Origin: Parvularculaceae bacterium
GTDB lineage: Bacteria; Pseudomonadota; Alphaproteobacteria; Caulobacterales; Parvularculaceae
Direction of reading: 5' to 3'
Assembly: GCA_021776435.1 (NCBI GenBank)
Contig: JAJFFW010000119.1
Location: 1-40,492, forward strand
DNA: 40,492 nt
Position numbers and translations under genes: made by a program. Positions within the stretch are counted from its first letter, which is position 1, and every line of letters begins with the position of its first letter. Shown here one piece after another: positions 16,909 to 27,712 of this stretch. The notes under the pieces were generated by a model. It worked only from the letters and a program-made list of their open reading frames with translations, was not told the origin of the DNA and made no database searches.

Positions 16909-17427
16909 TCAGTCGGTAATTGGTTCGACTGCCGTAGTCGGCGCGGCGATAATCGACCGAGCATCATAAACGTCACCGTCTTCCGGATGTTCACCCGCCC
17001 CCATCACGACCTCAAGACGCGCCGTAAAAAAAGCGCGTGCGCCGACTTTACCAAGATTGCCGCCGACCCCGACATTCACGCCTGTATGTCGGCCATAACT
17101 GCCGCCCCCGACACCTGCCCCCAAAGAGACGCCGCCTTTTTCTTCGCCATACACATCCCGGCTCACGATGTGAAACCAATCATACCCGTTTTGAACTGAA
17201 AGTTCGGCGGCCCGCATCAAAGCGTAATTCTCGACCTCGTCTGCAGGCACACCGCCACCGCCGCGATAGGTTATGCGGTAACGGTTCTCTTCGACACGTG
17301 TTTCGGAATAACCGTATCCCTTATCGTCGGCGGCTGTGTAGGCTGTTGGCCCAGTTGCAGCGCAGGCGACAAGCGTAAAGCAAGCCGCGGCAAGCGCGAC
17401 GCTTCTCGCATCAATCAATTTCAGCAT
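16909..17427 (-). CDS. CC0125/CC1285-type lipoprotein, 172 aa
   Basis: A short signal peptide ends in the lipobox LVAC, with the lipidated Cys at residue 22, so the protein is anchored in a membrane and faces the periplasm or outer surface. After it comes YTAADDKGYGYSETRVEENR and YRITYRGGG, then MRAAELSVQNGYDWFHIV, which I recognise as the conserved core of a Caulobacter-type lipoprotein family of unknown function. A Gly-rich stretch (about residues 100-130) follows. I chose ATG 17427 because GGGAG lies 7 bases upstream; ATG 17442 would add five residues before the signal peptide. The role is unknown. Confidence 0.8.
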   Translation of the reverse strand: MLKLIDARSVALAAACFTLVACAATGPTAYTAADDKGYGYSETRVEENRYRITYRGGGGVPADEVENYALMRAAELSVQNGYDWFHIVSRDVYGEEKGGVSLGAGVGGGSYGRHTGVNVGVGGNLGKVGARAFFTARLEVVMGAGEHPEDGDVYDARSIIAAPTTAVEPITD

Positions 17428-17696
17428 GACGTGCTCCCACATTCTGTCTTCTCAGGAATCTAACACCCATAACCCGCTCCGGCAAAAGTGAATGGCAGGT
17501 TTTTACGCCCCCGAAAAAGCTAAATAATTGCGGGGTTTAGTGAAAAATTCAAAAAAGTTATCCCCGCCTTTCGATCTCCAGATAGAATGAACATGGTCAA
17601 TACCCCCGTTTGAGGCGGCTCATGTTTTCCGAAGGATCGTCTCGCCCTCGCCCCAATCGACACGAATACTGATGGATCAATAAAACGAAGGTCACG

Positions 17697-18845
17697 ATGA
17701 AAGCAGAAGGATTATACGATCTTGTCATTGTCGGCGCGAGCTTTGCGGGCCTCGTTGCAGCGCGTTCAGCCGCCCATCGCGGGCTTAAGGTCGCTGTCAT
17801 CGACAGCAAGAACGAACCCGGCGATCGGGTTCGCACCACAGGGCTTTTAGTGAAGGAGGCGGTCGACGAAATCGACATCCCCGCCTCCCTCACCCGAAAA
17901 ATCCTTGGCGCACGCCTCTATGCGCCAAACGGACGGCACGCAGACCTCACGGCGCCGGGTTATTATTTCCTGGCGACAGACACACCGGCCATCATGCGCT
18001 GGCTGGCGCGCGAAGCCACACGGGCCGGCGCCGACTTGTTGTTTGGCGCACGATTTGAAGGCGCCACACTTGCTGATGATCTCATCAGAATTCACGGTTT
18101 GGGACTTTCCGCGCGGTATTTACTTGGCGCAGATGGCGCCAAATCACGCGTGGCGGAGGCTTTCAACCTCGGGCGCAACACTCAATTTATGATCGGCCTG
18201 GAGGCGGAATATGATCCCTGCCCTGCTGTCGATCCTGATTTTTTGCACTGCTTTATCGATTCGAGGATTGCACCGGGTTATCTAGGCTGGATCGTTCCCG
18301 GCGCCGGTATGACCCAGGCAGGCTTGGCGGTTTCCCCGTCCTTTTGGGGCGCGAAGCGCACGCCTGATTACGGCGCCTTTCTAACGCGTATCGATCCGTT
18401 GTTCGGCCTTTCGCAATTTACGCCGAGGCAGCGCCGTTCCGGCGCAATACCCTGCGGCGGGCTGGTTCATCCGCTCTCAACGCGCCGCGTGCTTTTGACC
18501 GGCGACGCCGCCGGTCTGGTCTCACCATTAACCGCTGGCGGTATCCGCTTTGCTTTTCAATATGGGCGGCGCTCAGGCCAGGCAATCGCCGATTACATCC
18601 AGGATCGCGGCCCCGACCCCGGCGCGATTATGACGAAAGAATATCCGCGTTTTGCCTTAAAAAGCTGGATGCGGCGCGTCTGGTCGTCAGCGCCCCCCAA
18701 CGCGCTTATTAACGCCGCGCTCTTCACGCCGCCATTACGCGCCCTCACCCAATGGATCTACTTCCAGAAACGGGGAACTGTGCAACTCGGTCATTCAGAA
18801 ACCGGTCAATTAGTCCGCTTACGATGCAAACAGAAACTACTTTAA
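17697..18845 (+). CDS. FAD-dependent oxidoreductase, geranylgeranyl reductase-like, 382 aa
   Basis: YDLVIVGASFAGLVAARSA (residues 7-25) is the FAD-binding Rossmann motif, with an acidic VIDSKN after the second strand. RVLLTGDAAGLVSPLTAGGI (about 267-286) is the second FAD contact seen in geranylgeranyl reductase and PHBH-type enzymes. RTTGLLVKEA resembles the Cys-less segment that lines the flavin in the geranylgeranyl reductase family. Such enzymes reduce isoprenoid double bonds or hydroxylate aromatic acids; the substrate is not evident here. No carotenoid, chlorophyll or quinone genes are adjacent. It converges with the rhomboid gene, overlapping by four bases. Confidence 0.75.
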   Translation: MKAEGLYDLVIVGASFAGLVAARSAAHRGLKVAVIDSKNEPGDRVRTTGLLVKEAVDEIDIPASLTRKILGARLYAPNGRHADLTAPGYYFLATDTPAIMRWLAREATRAGADLLFGARFEGATLADDLIRIHGLGLSARYLLGADGAKSRVAEAFNLGRNTQFMIGLEAEYDPCPAVDPDFLHCFIDSRIAPGYLGWIVPGAGMTQAGLAVSPSFWGAKRTPDYGAFLTRIDPLFGLSQFTPRQRRSGAIPCGGLVHPLSTRRVLLTGDAAGLVSPLTAGGIRFAFQYGRRSGQAIADYIQDRGPDPGAIMTKEYPRFALKSWMRRVWSSAPPNALINAALFTPPLRALTQWIYFQKRGTVQLGHSETGQLVRLRCKQKLL

Positions 18846-19438
18846 CCGAAAAACTGCCCAATAACATCGGGCCGCATTAACAGGGTCAGTACAATGCCGC
18901 CCGCAGCCCCTCCGAGATGCGCTTCATGGCCGATAGCACGATCAGCGCGATCCATTAACTGAGCCGAAATCGCCATATACAGAACACCGAAAAGAATCGC
19001 CGGAATGCCGAATGGTAGGAAAAGAAAATAAATTAGATCAAACGGGTAAAAAAGGCAGAACGACAAGATCACTCCGGATATGGCCCCAGAAGCGCCGAGC
19101 GCTGAATAAGATCTGTTTTCCCGATTGACATAAAGCGCGAGGAATTTACCTGAAAGAATTGAACCAAAATAAACGACCAAAAATCCATCGATGCCCAGCA
19201 AATCTTCGACCGTCGGTCCGAAGAACAATAGCGTCATCATATTCACAAGGAGATGAAAGGGACTGCCATGCAAAAAAGCGGAGGTGAGCAATCGGTAATG
19301 TTGCTTGTCCCTGGCGACCGCACCCACATTGAATACAAAAGCATCAATAAATTTCTGGCTGGCGAATAACGCATAAAGGCTGATAGCAACATTCGTCACG
19401 ATGAGGGCGTAGGTCGCAGGCGCGACCGCAAAATTCAT
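18842..19438 (-). CDS. Rhomboid family intramembrane serine protease, 198 aa
   Basis: A small six-helix membrane protein. The catalytic serine is in SALGASGAISGVI (GASG, helix 4) and the catalytic His in IGHEAHLGGAAGG (helix 6). HGSPFHLLVNMMTLLFFGPT is the helix 2 motif with the oxyanion-site His and Asn. Rhomboids cut membrane proteins within or next to their transmembrane segments; the substrate is unknown. The length is that of the minimal bacterial rhomboid without extra domains. It overlaps bolA upstream by four bases (ATGA), so the two are one operon. Confidence 0.9.
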   Translation of the reverse strand: MNFAVAPATYALIVTNVAISLYALFASQKFIDAFVFNVGAVARDKQHYRLLTSAFLHGSPFHLLVNMMTLLFFGPTVEDLLGIDGFLVVYFGSILSGKFLALYVNRENRSYSALGASGAISGVILSFCLFYPFDLIYFLFLPFGIPAILFGVLYMAISAQLMDRADRAIGHEAHLGGAAGGIVLTLLMRPDVIGQFFG

Positions 19439-19734
19439 TCAGCGTCCCTCGTCTCGTCTGTGTCCCCTAGCTCGCCCGGAGCCAGAGTATTCATCGCTAA
19501 GGCGTGCACTGGCCCGTCGAATTCTTCTTTTAAGGCGTCGTACACTCTACGGTGTCGATGAACGCGGGTTAATCCTTCAAACTCCTGTGAAACCACGAGA
19601 ATTCGAAAATGTGACTCGCCTTCAGGCCGCGCCCCGGCATGGCCTGCGTGCAAATGCGACTCGTCCCGGACTTCGATTCGGGACGGCTTGAACGCGATTA
19701 TAAGTTTTTGGCGAATCGTTTGGGCGACAGACAT
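19435..19734 (-). CDS. bolA: BolA family protein, 99 aa
   Basis: The segments RIEVRDESHLHAGHAG, ESHFRILVVSQEFEG and RVHRHRRVYDALKEEF are the BolA fold with its conserved His and Arg residues. BolA proteins pair with monothiol glutaredoxins and Fe-S clusters, and some act on transcription and cell shape. The short tail after VHALAMNTLAPGE is variable. It is divergent from the J-domain gene (73 bases apart), an arrangement common in alphaproteobacteria. No monothiol glutaredoxin gene is in the window. Confidence 0.92.
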   Translation of the reverse strand: MSVAQTIRQKLIIAFKPSRIEVRDESHLHAGHAGARPEGESHFRILVVSQEFEGLTRVHRHRRVYDALKEEFDGPVHALAMNTLAPGELGDTDETRDAE

Positions 19735-19807
19735 AATCCCCGCAATCCTCTCTCTCTACAGTCTTGTCAAGATTGTATCAAGATGTGCAACGCACCATAA
19801 TCAGAGC

Positions 19808-20440
19808 ATGAAAGACAAAGACTATAAACCGCGCCTTGGATACGACATCCGCGTCAAGCCCCCGCAAGGCGGTAAACGTCGCACGTGGAGGAAACCCGAA
19901 ACGCGCCTGTGCGAAGCGAAGGATTGCGAAAGTGCAGCCGAAGTGCGCTCGGCAAAATCGCCGAGAGAACCAAAAGAGTTCATTTGGCTATGCCCAATAC
20001 ATGCCCGAGAACACAATCGAAACTGGAATTTCTTTGAGGGTTTAAGTGAAGCAGAAGCCCGAACGGCGCGGCTTGCACAGATTTACGGTGAACGACCGAC
20101 CTGGGGCTGGGCGAGCAACGAGCGCGCTGGCGCGGCCGCCAAGAAACATGGACCAGCCGATATCGATGACTCCTTAGGCATTTTTGGCGATGAGGCGAAG
20201 ACCCTGACCGAATCTCGCGGCGAACATCGCGAAGGGCGTCAGTTAACCAAATTACAGGCGCGGGCTTTTCGCACGATGGCGCTTCCTCCCTCCGCCCCGT
20301 CAGCAGAGATCCGCAAGCGCTATGCTGAACTCGTGCGCCGTTTTCACCCAGACGCCAATGGCGGTGACCGCGGCGCGGAAACACAGCTTCAAGACGTCGT
20401 GAGAGCGCATCAAATCCTTAAGAAGGCAGGGATTTGCTGA
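19808..20440 (+). CDS. J-domain protein with N-terminal Cys/His region, 210 aa
   Basis: The C-terminal 60 residues form a J domain with the HPD motif in VRRFHPDANGGD, which stimulates Hsp70 (DnaK). The N-terminal part is not found in classical DnaJ: ETRLCEAKDCESAAEVR followed by EFIWLCPIHAREHNRNWNFF gives a C-x4-C ... C-x2-H pattern that could bind zinc. I chose ATG 19808; the longer frame from 19688 would run into divergent bolA. The gene precedes cobS, as in rhizobia and relatives, where bolA, this J protein and cobS/cobT lie together. Its client is unknown. Confidence 0.85.
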   Translation: MKDKDYKPRLGYDIRVKPPQGGKRRTWRKPETRLCEAKDCESAAEVRSAKSPREPKEFIWLCPIHAREHNRNWNFFEGLSEAEARTARLAQIYGERPTWGWASNERAGAAAKKHGPADIDDSLGIFGDEAKTLTESRGEHREGRQLTKLQARAFRTMALPPSAPSAEIRKRYAELVRRFHPDANGGDRGAETQLQDVVRAHQILKKAGIC

Positions 20441-20493
20441 GACCCGGTACGCTCTACGCGACCTGCAGCGCGCTCTTGATATTCCCGGGTTTT

Positions 20494-20511
20494 CGCGCGA
20501 GGGTCCGCGCG
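20494..20511. other. GC-rich hairpin upstream of cobS
   Basis: CGCGCG-AGGGTC-CGCGCG is a perfect 6-bp GC stem 56 bases before cobS. The downstream flank on the plus strand is A-rich, not T-rich, so it is not a standard terminator. I see no cobalamin riboswitch boxes here. Confidence 0.4.
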
Positions 20512-20567
20512 CAAAATTTGGATAAACCGGATTTTAACGACCAGGATTGCAGTAGGATCGCCAAGAC

Positions 20568-21557
20568 ATGAGTGTAATCGTCGACGAAGAATTTTTTGAA
20601 AAACCGGATTTGACCGTCAATGGGCGCGAAGTTTTCGGGATCAAAATCGACATGGACGTCCCGGCTTTTTCGAAAGCCAACGAGTATGTCCCGGCCATAG
20701 ACCCAGCCTATCGCTTCGATCCAGAGACGACGCTGGCGATCCTTGCCGGATTTGCCTACAACCGCCGGGTCATCGTCCAAGGCTATCACGGAACGGGCAA
20801 GTCGACTCACATTGAACAGGTCGCTGCGCGCCTTAACTGGCCGTGCATCCGAATCAATCTGGACAGCCATGTCAGCCGCATCGATCTCATCGGTAAGGAC
20901 GCCATCGTCGTCGAGAATGGCGTACAGGTAACGGCGTTCAAGGAAGGACTCCTGCCCTGGGCATTCCAGCGCCCGGTTGCGCTCGTATTCGACGAGTATG
21001 ACGCTGGCCGACCGGACGTGATGTTTGTCATCCAGCGTGTCCTCGAAGCAGAAGGTCGCCTGACGCTGCTCGACCAGAATAAGGTTCTGCACCCTAATCC
21101 ATGGTTCAGGTTATTTGCGACGACGAACACAATCGGCCTGGGTGACACCTCAGGCCTCTATCACGGCACACAACAAATCAATCAAGGCCAAATGGATCGA
21201 TGGTCACTGGTGGCAACGCTCAATTATCTCGCTCATGACGAGGAAGCCGAAATCGTCATCGCCAAAAACCCTCGTTACGATAATGCTCACGGCCGCAAGT
21301 CAATTGACGCTATGGTCCGCGTTGCGGACATGACCCGAAACGCCTTCATCGCCGGCGACATTTCCACCGTAATGAGCCCTCGTACAGTTATCACCTGGGC
21401 GCAAAACACAGAGATTTTTCAAAATGTCGGTTATGCTTTTCGCGTCACGTTCCTGAATAAATGTGATGAGCTGGAACGACCGACAGTGGCTGAGTTTTAT
21501 CAACGCGCGTTCGGTGAAGACCTTCCCGAAGCCGCCCCACAAGTCAGTGTCGCCTAA
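20568..21557 (+). CDS. cobS: CobS-type AAA+ ATPase (cobaltochelatase subunit), 329 aa
   Basis: CobS is the AAA+ subunit of the aerobic cobaltochelatase CobNST, which inserts cobalt into hydrogenobyrinic acid diamide. Walker A is [10 protein letters not shown] (about residue 70), Walker B is [10 protein letters not shown], and the sensor region [19 protein letters not shown] is highly characteristic. [17 protein letters not shown] is also typical. Length is normal. In most relatives cobT follows at once; here a ferredoxin-NADP reductase comes next and no cobT or cobN is in the window. The ribosome site is a modest AGGA about 11 bases upstream. Confidence 0.9.
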   Translation: MSVIVDEEFFEKPDLTVNGREVFGIKIDMDVPAFSKANEYVPAIDPAYRFDPETTLAILAGFAYNRRVIVQGYHGTGKSTHIEQVAARLNWPCIRINLDSHVSRIDLIGKDAIVVENGVQVTAFKEGLLPWAFQRPVALVFDEYDAGRPDVMFVIQRVLEAEGRLTLLDQNKVLHPNPWFRLFATTNTIGLGDTSGLYHGTQQINQGQMDRWSLVATLNYLAHDEEAEIVIAKNPRYDNAHGRKSIDAMVRVADMTRNAFIAGDISTVMSPRTVITWAQNTEIFQNVGYAFRVTFLNKCDELERPTVAEFYQRAFGEDLPEAAPQVSVA

Positions 21558-22715
<1,158 letters not shown>

Positions 22716-22754
22716 TACTCCGCCACAATGACTGCGCTTTTAGGCAAAACATAA

Positions 22755-24137
22755 ATGGCACGCTCGTCAAACGCCTATCTCTGCCAATCCTGCGGCGCAG
22801 TTCACCCAAAATGGGCTGGTCGATGCGAATCCTGCGGCGAATGGAATACAATCGCACTCGAAGAAACCGAAAACGGCCCGCCAGGGTCGCTTGCCAACGC
22901 CTCCACAAAATCCAAGGCAATACCGATCACCTTCACAACGCTTGAAGGCGGGCGTGATGATACGCTTCGCCTATCGACCGGTAACGCGGAATTTGATCGC
23001 GCTTGCGGGGGCGGTCTCGTTCCCAGCTCGGCTCTCCTGATTGGAGGGGATCCGGGCGTTGGGAAGTCCACCCTTCTCTTGCAAGTGACTGCCGGACTGG
23101 CGGCGCAAGGCGCCTCTGTGGCGTATATTTCTGGAGAGGAAGCTCCAGCACAAATCCGCTTAAGGGCGCAACGACTGGGCGTAGAGAACGCACACGTTCA
23201 ACTCGCCGCCGCAACATCTCTTCGTGATATTCTGTCGACGCTGAAAACCGAAACGCCCCAGGTCGTTGTCATCGATTCCATTCAAACGCTCTGGTCAGAT
23301 GCTTTGCCTGCGGCCCCCGGCTCGGTCACGCAAGTGCGTGCTTGTGCTCAGGAGCTTGTTCGCTTCGCCAAATCCAGCGGCGCTATTGTGATCCTTGTCG
23401 GCCACGTAACCAAGGATGGGCAGATTGCAGGCCCCCGTGTCGTCGAACATATGGTCGATGCTGTGCTTTATTTTGAAAGCGAACAGGGTCGATCGTTCCG
23501 AATTTTACGGGCTGTAAAAAATCGTTTTGGCGCCGCCCACGAAATTGGCGTGTTCGATATGACCGGCGAAGGTCTCCGTGAGGTCATAAACCCGTCTGAA
23601 CTGTTTCTTTCCGAAGGCGGGGAACCGGTGTCCGGCGCTGCTGTATTCGCCGGAATTGAAGGGACTCGTCCAGTTCTCGTAGAAATTCAGGCACTGGTTT
23701 CACCGTCTACACTGGCGGCGCCGAGGAGAGCGGTGGTCGGCTGGGATACGGCGCGCCTCTCCATGCTGCTCGCCGTGCTAGACGCGAGATGCGGTCTCGA
23801 TTTTGGACGTCACGATGTATTCCTTAACGTCGCGGGCGGGATGAGAATCTCCGAACCCGCAGCAGACCTCGCTGCGGCGGCAGCATTGTGTTCCTCTCTA
23901 TTTGACGCCCCGGCCCCTCGTGACTGGGTGGTTTTTGGCGAGGTGGCGCTTTCTGGAACTGTCCGGCCCGTGAATCAGACCGATGCGCGCCTGAAAGAAG
24001 CCCGCAAACTTGGATTCGCAGGTGCGTTAACACCTAAAGGCGTTACCGATCCTGCGCTCGAGCTATTCGAAGCTTCAACATTAACTGATCTTGTCGCATG
24101 GACGCGCGCCAGAAAATCCACCACCCCCAAGCCCTAA
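22755..24137 (+). CDS. radA: DNA repair protein RadA, 460 aa
   Basis: A RecA-like branch-migration helicase in recombination repair. The N-terminal zinc finger has C10, C13, C24 and C27. Walker A is GGDPGVGKSTL, the RadA-specific KNRFG motif is present (VKNRFGAAHEIG), and the C-terminal Lon-protease-like domain begins around residue 280 (VEIQALVSPSTLAAPRR) and ends with GEVALSGTVRPV. All expected parts are intact. radA-cvpA-purF is a common alphaproteobacterial order. Confidence 0.96.
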   Translation: MARSSNAYLCQSCGAVHPKWAGRCESCGEWNTIALEETENGPPGSLANASTKSKAIPITFTTLEGGRDDTLRLSTGNAEFDRACGGGLVPSSALLIGGDPGVGKSTLLLQVTAGLAAQGASVAYISGEEAPAQIRLRAQRLGVENAHVQLAAATSLRDILSTLKTETPQVVVIDSIQTLWSDALPAAPGSVTQVRACAQELVRFAKSSGAIVILVGHVTKDGQIAGPRVVEHMVDAVLYFESEQGRSFRILRAVKNRFGAAHEIGVFDMTGEGLREVINPSELFLSEGGEPVSGAAVFAGIEGTRPVLVEIQALVSPSTLAAPRRAVVGWDTARLSMLLAVLDARCGLDFGRHDVFLNVAGGMRISEPAADLAAAAALCSSLFDAPAPRDWVVFGEVALSGTVRPVNQTDARLKEARKLGFAGALTPKGVTDPALELFEASTLTDLVAWTRARKSTTPKP

Positions 24138-24235
24138 TCGCATGCAAAAGGTTGAGCACAACTCGCATCGGGGATATGGAAACAGAGGGGATTTGCGCCA
24201 GCTCGGTTTAGAGCATGGTTACGAAGGATATCAGT

Positions 24236-24928
24236 ATGACTTGGTTCGACGCGGTCGTTTTGTCGGTCATTGGCCTGTCGACCCTTTTCGCAGCAATTCG
24301 AGGTGGCCTACGAGAAGGTGCGACACTGATTGCCCTTGGCGCAGGAGCTGCACTCGGATTCGTCTGTCTGAAACCCATTTTGAGCTTAACCGGAAGCGAA
24401 GGCTCGTTCTTCACAACCGTCGTTCTTGGGGCTATTTTGGTCACAATCTTCTTCATCGGTCTGTATGCAGCATTCCATTTCATCCTTAAACGATATGCGC
24501 TAAGTGGACAGGCACGAGTCATTGATAAAACGGCCGGAGGCGTGTTCGGCGCCTTTCGTGGGTTGATCCTGATTGGTCTCGCCTATCTGGGATACGGCTA
24601 TTATCTTGACGAAGCCAATCAGCCCGATTCCGTTCGCAACGCATTCACGCAGCCAATCGCGGCTGCAACCGCAGGGTTTTTCGAAAGCTTTGCTCCTGAC
24701 AGTACCTATATCCGAACACAGGAAAGCGAGTCCGAAGAGTCTGAAGAGAGCAGCACAGAAAATGCGGCTGCAGCTGGTTATGCCCGAGGTGATCGAGCCG
24801 GACTTTCAGAAATGATCACCACCGTAACAACATCCGACCCTCAAGACTCCCAGCCTAAATCGAATCCAGAATCAGAGGTTGAGGGTGATCCGCTCTCAGG
24901 TTTACTCGTCGAGGAAGAACAACCGTGA
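24236..24928 (+). CDS. cvpA: CvpA family membrane protein, 230 aa
   Basis: Four predicted membrane segments lie in the first 150 residues: WFDAVVLSVIGLSTLFAAIR, ALGAGAALGFVCLKPI, TVVLGAILVTIFFIGLYAAF, and a segment around RGLILIGLAYLGYG. The loop with RGGLRE and the KTAGGVFGAFRG segment are CvpA hallmarks. The last 80 residues are acidic and Ser-rich, probably disordered and cytoplasmic. CvpA was named for colicin V production and has roles in envelope stress, but its activity is unknown. I chose ATG 24236 (AGGA 8 bases upstream) over ATG 24215. Its stop overlaps the purF GTG. Confidence 0.9.
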   Translation: MTWFDAVVLSVIGLSTLFAAIRGGLREGATLIALGAGAALGFVCLKPILSLTGSEGSFFTTVVLGAILVTIFFIGLYAAFHFILKRYALSGQARVIDKTAGGVFGAFRGLILIGLAYLGYGYYLDEANQPDSVRNAFTQPIAAATAGFFESFAPDSTYIRTQESESEESEESSTENAAAAGYARGDRAGLSEMITTVTTSDPQDSQPKSNPESEVEGDPLSGLLVEEEQP

Positions 24929-26472
24929 CCAAACCGATTGATATCACGCGCTACGCATCATCTTTTTTAAAGCGTGCGGGTGCGAAATATCGACGACGTC
25001 AATCTGAACTTCATCTCATAATCGACAAACCAAAACTGAACGAAGAATGCGGCGTCTTCGGCGTTATCGGAACACCAGATGCCGCAGCACTCACGGCGTT
25101 GGGTCTACACGCTCTGCAACATCGCGGACAGGAAGCGTCAGGCATTGCAAGCTTCGACGGCAAGCGCTTCCATACGGAACGACAGCTTGGGCTAGTCTCT
25201 GATCATTTTTCGGACGCAGCAACTCTCGCGGGCCTTAAAGGCGTCAGCGCGATCGGCCACACCCGCTACTCGACCCAGGGTGAGACTGTATTGCGCAACG
25301 TCCAACCGCTTTACGCAGATCTTGACCGAGGCGGTATCGCGGTCGCTCATAACGGCAATCTGACAAACGCGCGCACGCTTCGAAGCTCCTTGGTGCGACG
25401 TGGTTGTATTTTTCAATCCACCTCCGATTCTGAACTCTTCTTGCAATTGACGGCGCGTTCGCACCATTTGTCGGCAGTCGATAAGTTAATCGATAGCCTC
25501 AAACAAATTGAAGGCGCCTATGCCATTGCTGTACTGACGCCGGATGGGTTGATCGGCGCCCGTGATCCGCTTGGGATACGGCCGCTTGTTTTGGGTGACC
25601 TTAATGGCGCGTCCATTCTTTCTTCTGAAACCTGTGCGCTCGATCTGATCGGTGCGCGTTTTGTACGTGACATCAAACCTGGTGAAGTCGTCGTTTGCAC
25701 TTCAGACGGAAAAATCGAAAGCCAACAATTTGCGCCAACGCCGCATCATGCCCGCCTTTGTATTTTCGAACTTATTTATTTTGCACGCCCGGATTCCATC
25801 ATCGACGGCATAAGCGTCTACGAGTTGCGCAAAAGGCTTGGGCGAAAACTTGCTGAAGAAGCCCCCTGTGATGCTGATTTCGTCTCGCCAATCCCCGATT
25901 CCGGTGTGCCGGCGGCCATCGGCTATGCCCAACAATCAAACCTCAGATACGAGATGGGCCTGATCCGCAGCCACTTTGTCGGTCGCACCTTCATCGAACC
26001 ACAGCAAAAAATCCGAGAAGCAGGCGTAGCACGCAAACATTCGCCAAACCGCAGCGTGATTGAGGGTAAGCGCGTATTGCTGATCGACGACTCTATCGTG
26101 CGCGGGACAACCTCGAGAAAAATAGCAGAAATGTTGCGCAATGCGGGCGCGAAGGAAGTCCATGTTCGCGTTGCTTGCCCACCTATATTGTATCCGGATT
26201 TTTACGGCATCAACACGCCTTCCGACAAAGAACTCATCGCTGTAGGACGCACGGTCGAGGAAATACGCGACTATATTGGCGTCGACAGTCTCGCATTTCT
26301 CTCGGTGGACGGTCTCTACGAAGCGATGGGAAAAGGCCCACGTGATAAAGCGTCACCCGCCTTCACAGACCATTGCTTCACCGGCGATTACCCCACACCG
26401 CTTACGGATCATAATGAAGCCGACCGCGACGCCATAATCTCGCAACTTTCTTTTCTCGCAGAATCCAGCTGA
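24925..26472 (+). CDS. purF: Amidophosphoribosyltransferase, 515 aa
   Basis: The first committed step of purine synthesis: PRPP plus glutamine give phosphoribosylamine. NEECGVFGVIG places the nucleophilic Cys at residue 42, so about 41 residues must be removed as propeptide, longer than in B. subtilis (11). The glutaminase half has GHTRYSTQGE and AHNGNLTN; the PRPP site is VLLIDDSIVRGTTSRK. The start is GTG at 24925 with GAGGAAG upstream, overlapping the cvpA stop by four bases (GTGA). It converges on gcdH with one base between the stops. Confidence 0.96.
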   Translation: MTKPIDITRYASSFLKRAGAKYRRRQSELHLIIDKPKLNEECGVFGVIGTPDAAALTALGLHALQHRGQEASGIASFDGKRFHTERQLGLVSDHFSDAATLAGLKGVSAIGHTRYSTQGETVLRNVQPLYADLDRGGIAVAHNGNLTNARTLRSSLVRRGCIFQSTSDSELFLQLTARSHHLSAVDKLIDSLKQIEGAYAIAVLTPDGLIGARDPLGIRPLVLGDLNGASILSSETCALDLIGARFVRDIKPGEVVVCTSDGKIESQQFAPTPHHARLCIFELIYFARPDSIIDGISVYELRKRLGRKLAEEAPCDADFVSPIPDSGVPAAIGYAQQSNLRYEMGLIRSHFVGRTFIEPQQKIREAGVARKHSPNRSVIEGKRVLLIDDSIVRGTTSRKIAEMLRNAGAKEVHVRVACPPILYPDFYGINTPSDKELIAVGRTVEEIRDYIGVDSLAFLSVDGLYEAMGKGPRDKASPAFTDHCFTGDYPTPLTDHNEADRDAIISQLSFLAESS

Positions 26473-26473
26473 A

Positions 26474-27664
26474 TTAAAATGCCGCCAATCCGGTCTGCGC
26501 GCGCCCGAGGATCAGCGCATGAACATCATGCGTTCCTTCATATGTATTAACGGTCTCAAGATTCATAGCATGGCGCATAACATGGTATTCCTCCGCGATG
26601 CCATTACCGCCGTGAATATCTCGAGCGACGCGCGCAATGTCCAATGCCTTGCCGCAATTGTTACGCTTCATCATTGAGATTGCTTCAGGAAGGTAAGCGC
26701 CTTGGTCCAACAGCCGACCGAGTTGCAGCGCGCCCTGAAGTCCGAGCGCGATGTCAGTCTGCATATCGGCAAGCTTTTTTTGAACCAACTGTGTTGCAGC
26801 GAGCGGCTTACCGAAGAGGATTCGATCCATGGCGTATTCGCGTGACGCCATCCAGCAAAATTCTGCAGCGCCCATGGAGCCCCACGAGATGCCATAGCGA
26901 GCCTTGTTCAGACAAGAAAATGGTCCGCGCAAACCTTTAACGTGAGGCAAAATGTTTCCTTCAGGGATAACGGCGTCGTCGAGTGCGATCTCACCTGTAA
27001 CAGAGGTGCGCAAGGAGAGCTTGCCCTCGATCTTTGGTGTCGAAAAACCATCCGTGTCTCGCTCAATAATGAATCCGCGGATCTCACCTTCTAACTTCGC
27101 CCAGACAACGGCCAGATCGGCAATCGGTGAATTGGTAATCCACATTTTTGCGCCGTTAAGCTTGTATCCGCCTGAGACTTTTTCAGCTTTGGTGCGCATC
27201 GATCCGGGATCAGACCCGCCATCGGGTTCGGTGAGACCGAAACAACCGATCCATTCGCCTGTCGCCAGTTTAGGAAGGTATTTTTTCTTTTGGTCTTCGG
27301 TTCCAAAAGCTTCAATCGGATACATAACGAGAGAAGATTGCACCGACATCGCCGAGCGATAGCCGCTGTCGACTCGCTCGACCTCGCGCGCGATCAGGCC
27401 ATAGACCACATGGCTGGCGCCGCCGCCGCCATATTCCTCAGCGACCGTCGCACCGAGCAGCCCCTGCGCGCCCATCTCAGTCATGATCTCGCGGTCAAAG
27501 CGCTCTTCGCGGTAGGCTGACGTCACGCGAGGCATCAGCTTGTCTTGCGCATAGCCGCGCGCCGCGTCGCGGATCATCCGCTCTTCGTCGCTGAGCTGGG
27601 TTTCGAGCAAAAGCGGATCTTGCCAGTCGAAGGATTGTTTGGAGGTCATGGTTTTGATTTTCAT
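26474..27664 (-). CDS. gcdH: Glutaryl-CoA dehydrogenase, 396 aa
   Basis: An FAD acyl-CoA dehydrogenase that oxidises and decarboxylates glutaryl-CoA to crotonyl-CoA in lysine and tryptophan breakdown. [14 protein letters not shown] and [17 protein letters not shown] match human and bacterial GCDH closely, not other acyl-CoA dehydrogenases. The catalytic Glu is in [15 protein letters not shown] (about residue 376). [12 protein letters not shown] is the usual flavin-side loop. The start is ATG 27664 or 27649; GGAG lies very close to the first. A membrane protein gene and a thiolase lie upstream on the same strand. Confidence 0.93.
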   Translation of the reverse strand: MKIKTMTSKQSFDWQDPLLLETQLSDEERMIRDAARGYAQDKLMPRVTSAYREERFDREIMTEMGAQGLLGATVAEEYGGGGASHVVYGLIAREVERVDSGYRSAMSVQSSLVMYPIEAFGTEDQKKKYLPKLATGEWIGCFGLTEPDGGSDPGSMRTKAEKVSGGYKLNGAKMWITNSPIADLAVVWAKLEGEIRGFIIERDTDGFSTPKIEGKLSLRTSVTGEIALDDAVIPEGNILPHVKGLRGPFSCLNKARYGISWGSMGAAEFCWMASREYAMDRILFGKPLAATQLVQKKLADMQTDIALGLQGALQLGRLLDQGAYLPEAISMMKRNNCGKALDIARVARDIHGGNGIAEEYHVMRHAMNLETVNTYEGTHDVHALILGRAQTGLAAF

Positions 27665-27712
27665 TCTCCATTACGGATAAAAGTTAAAGCTATTTGATTG
27701 GTTGCATAACTA

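Noticed and set aside
19688-19807. Longer start for the J-domain protein
   Set aside because: It would overlap the start of divergent bolA and adds a sequence unlike the family N-terminus.
20441-20567. Cobalamin riboswitch upstream of cobS
   Set aside because: The gap is only 127 bases and shows none of the conserved B12-box sequence; only a GC hairpin is present.
20454-21092. A 212-codon minus-strand open frame opposite cobS
   Set aside because: It mirrors the cobS coding sequence, which has all AAA+ motifs; no domain or ribosome site supports the antisense frame.
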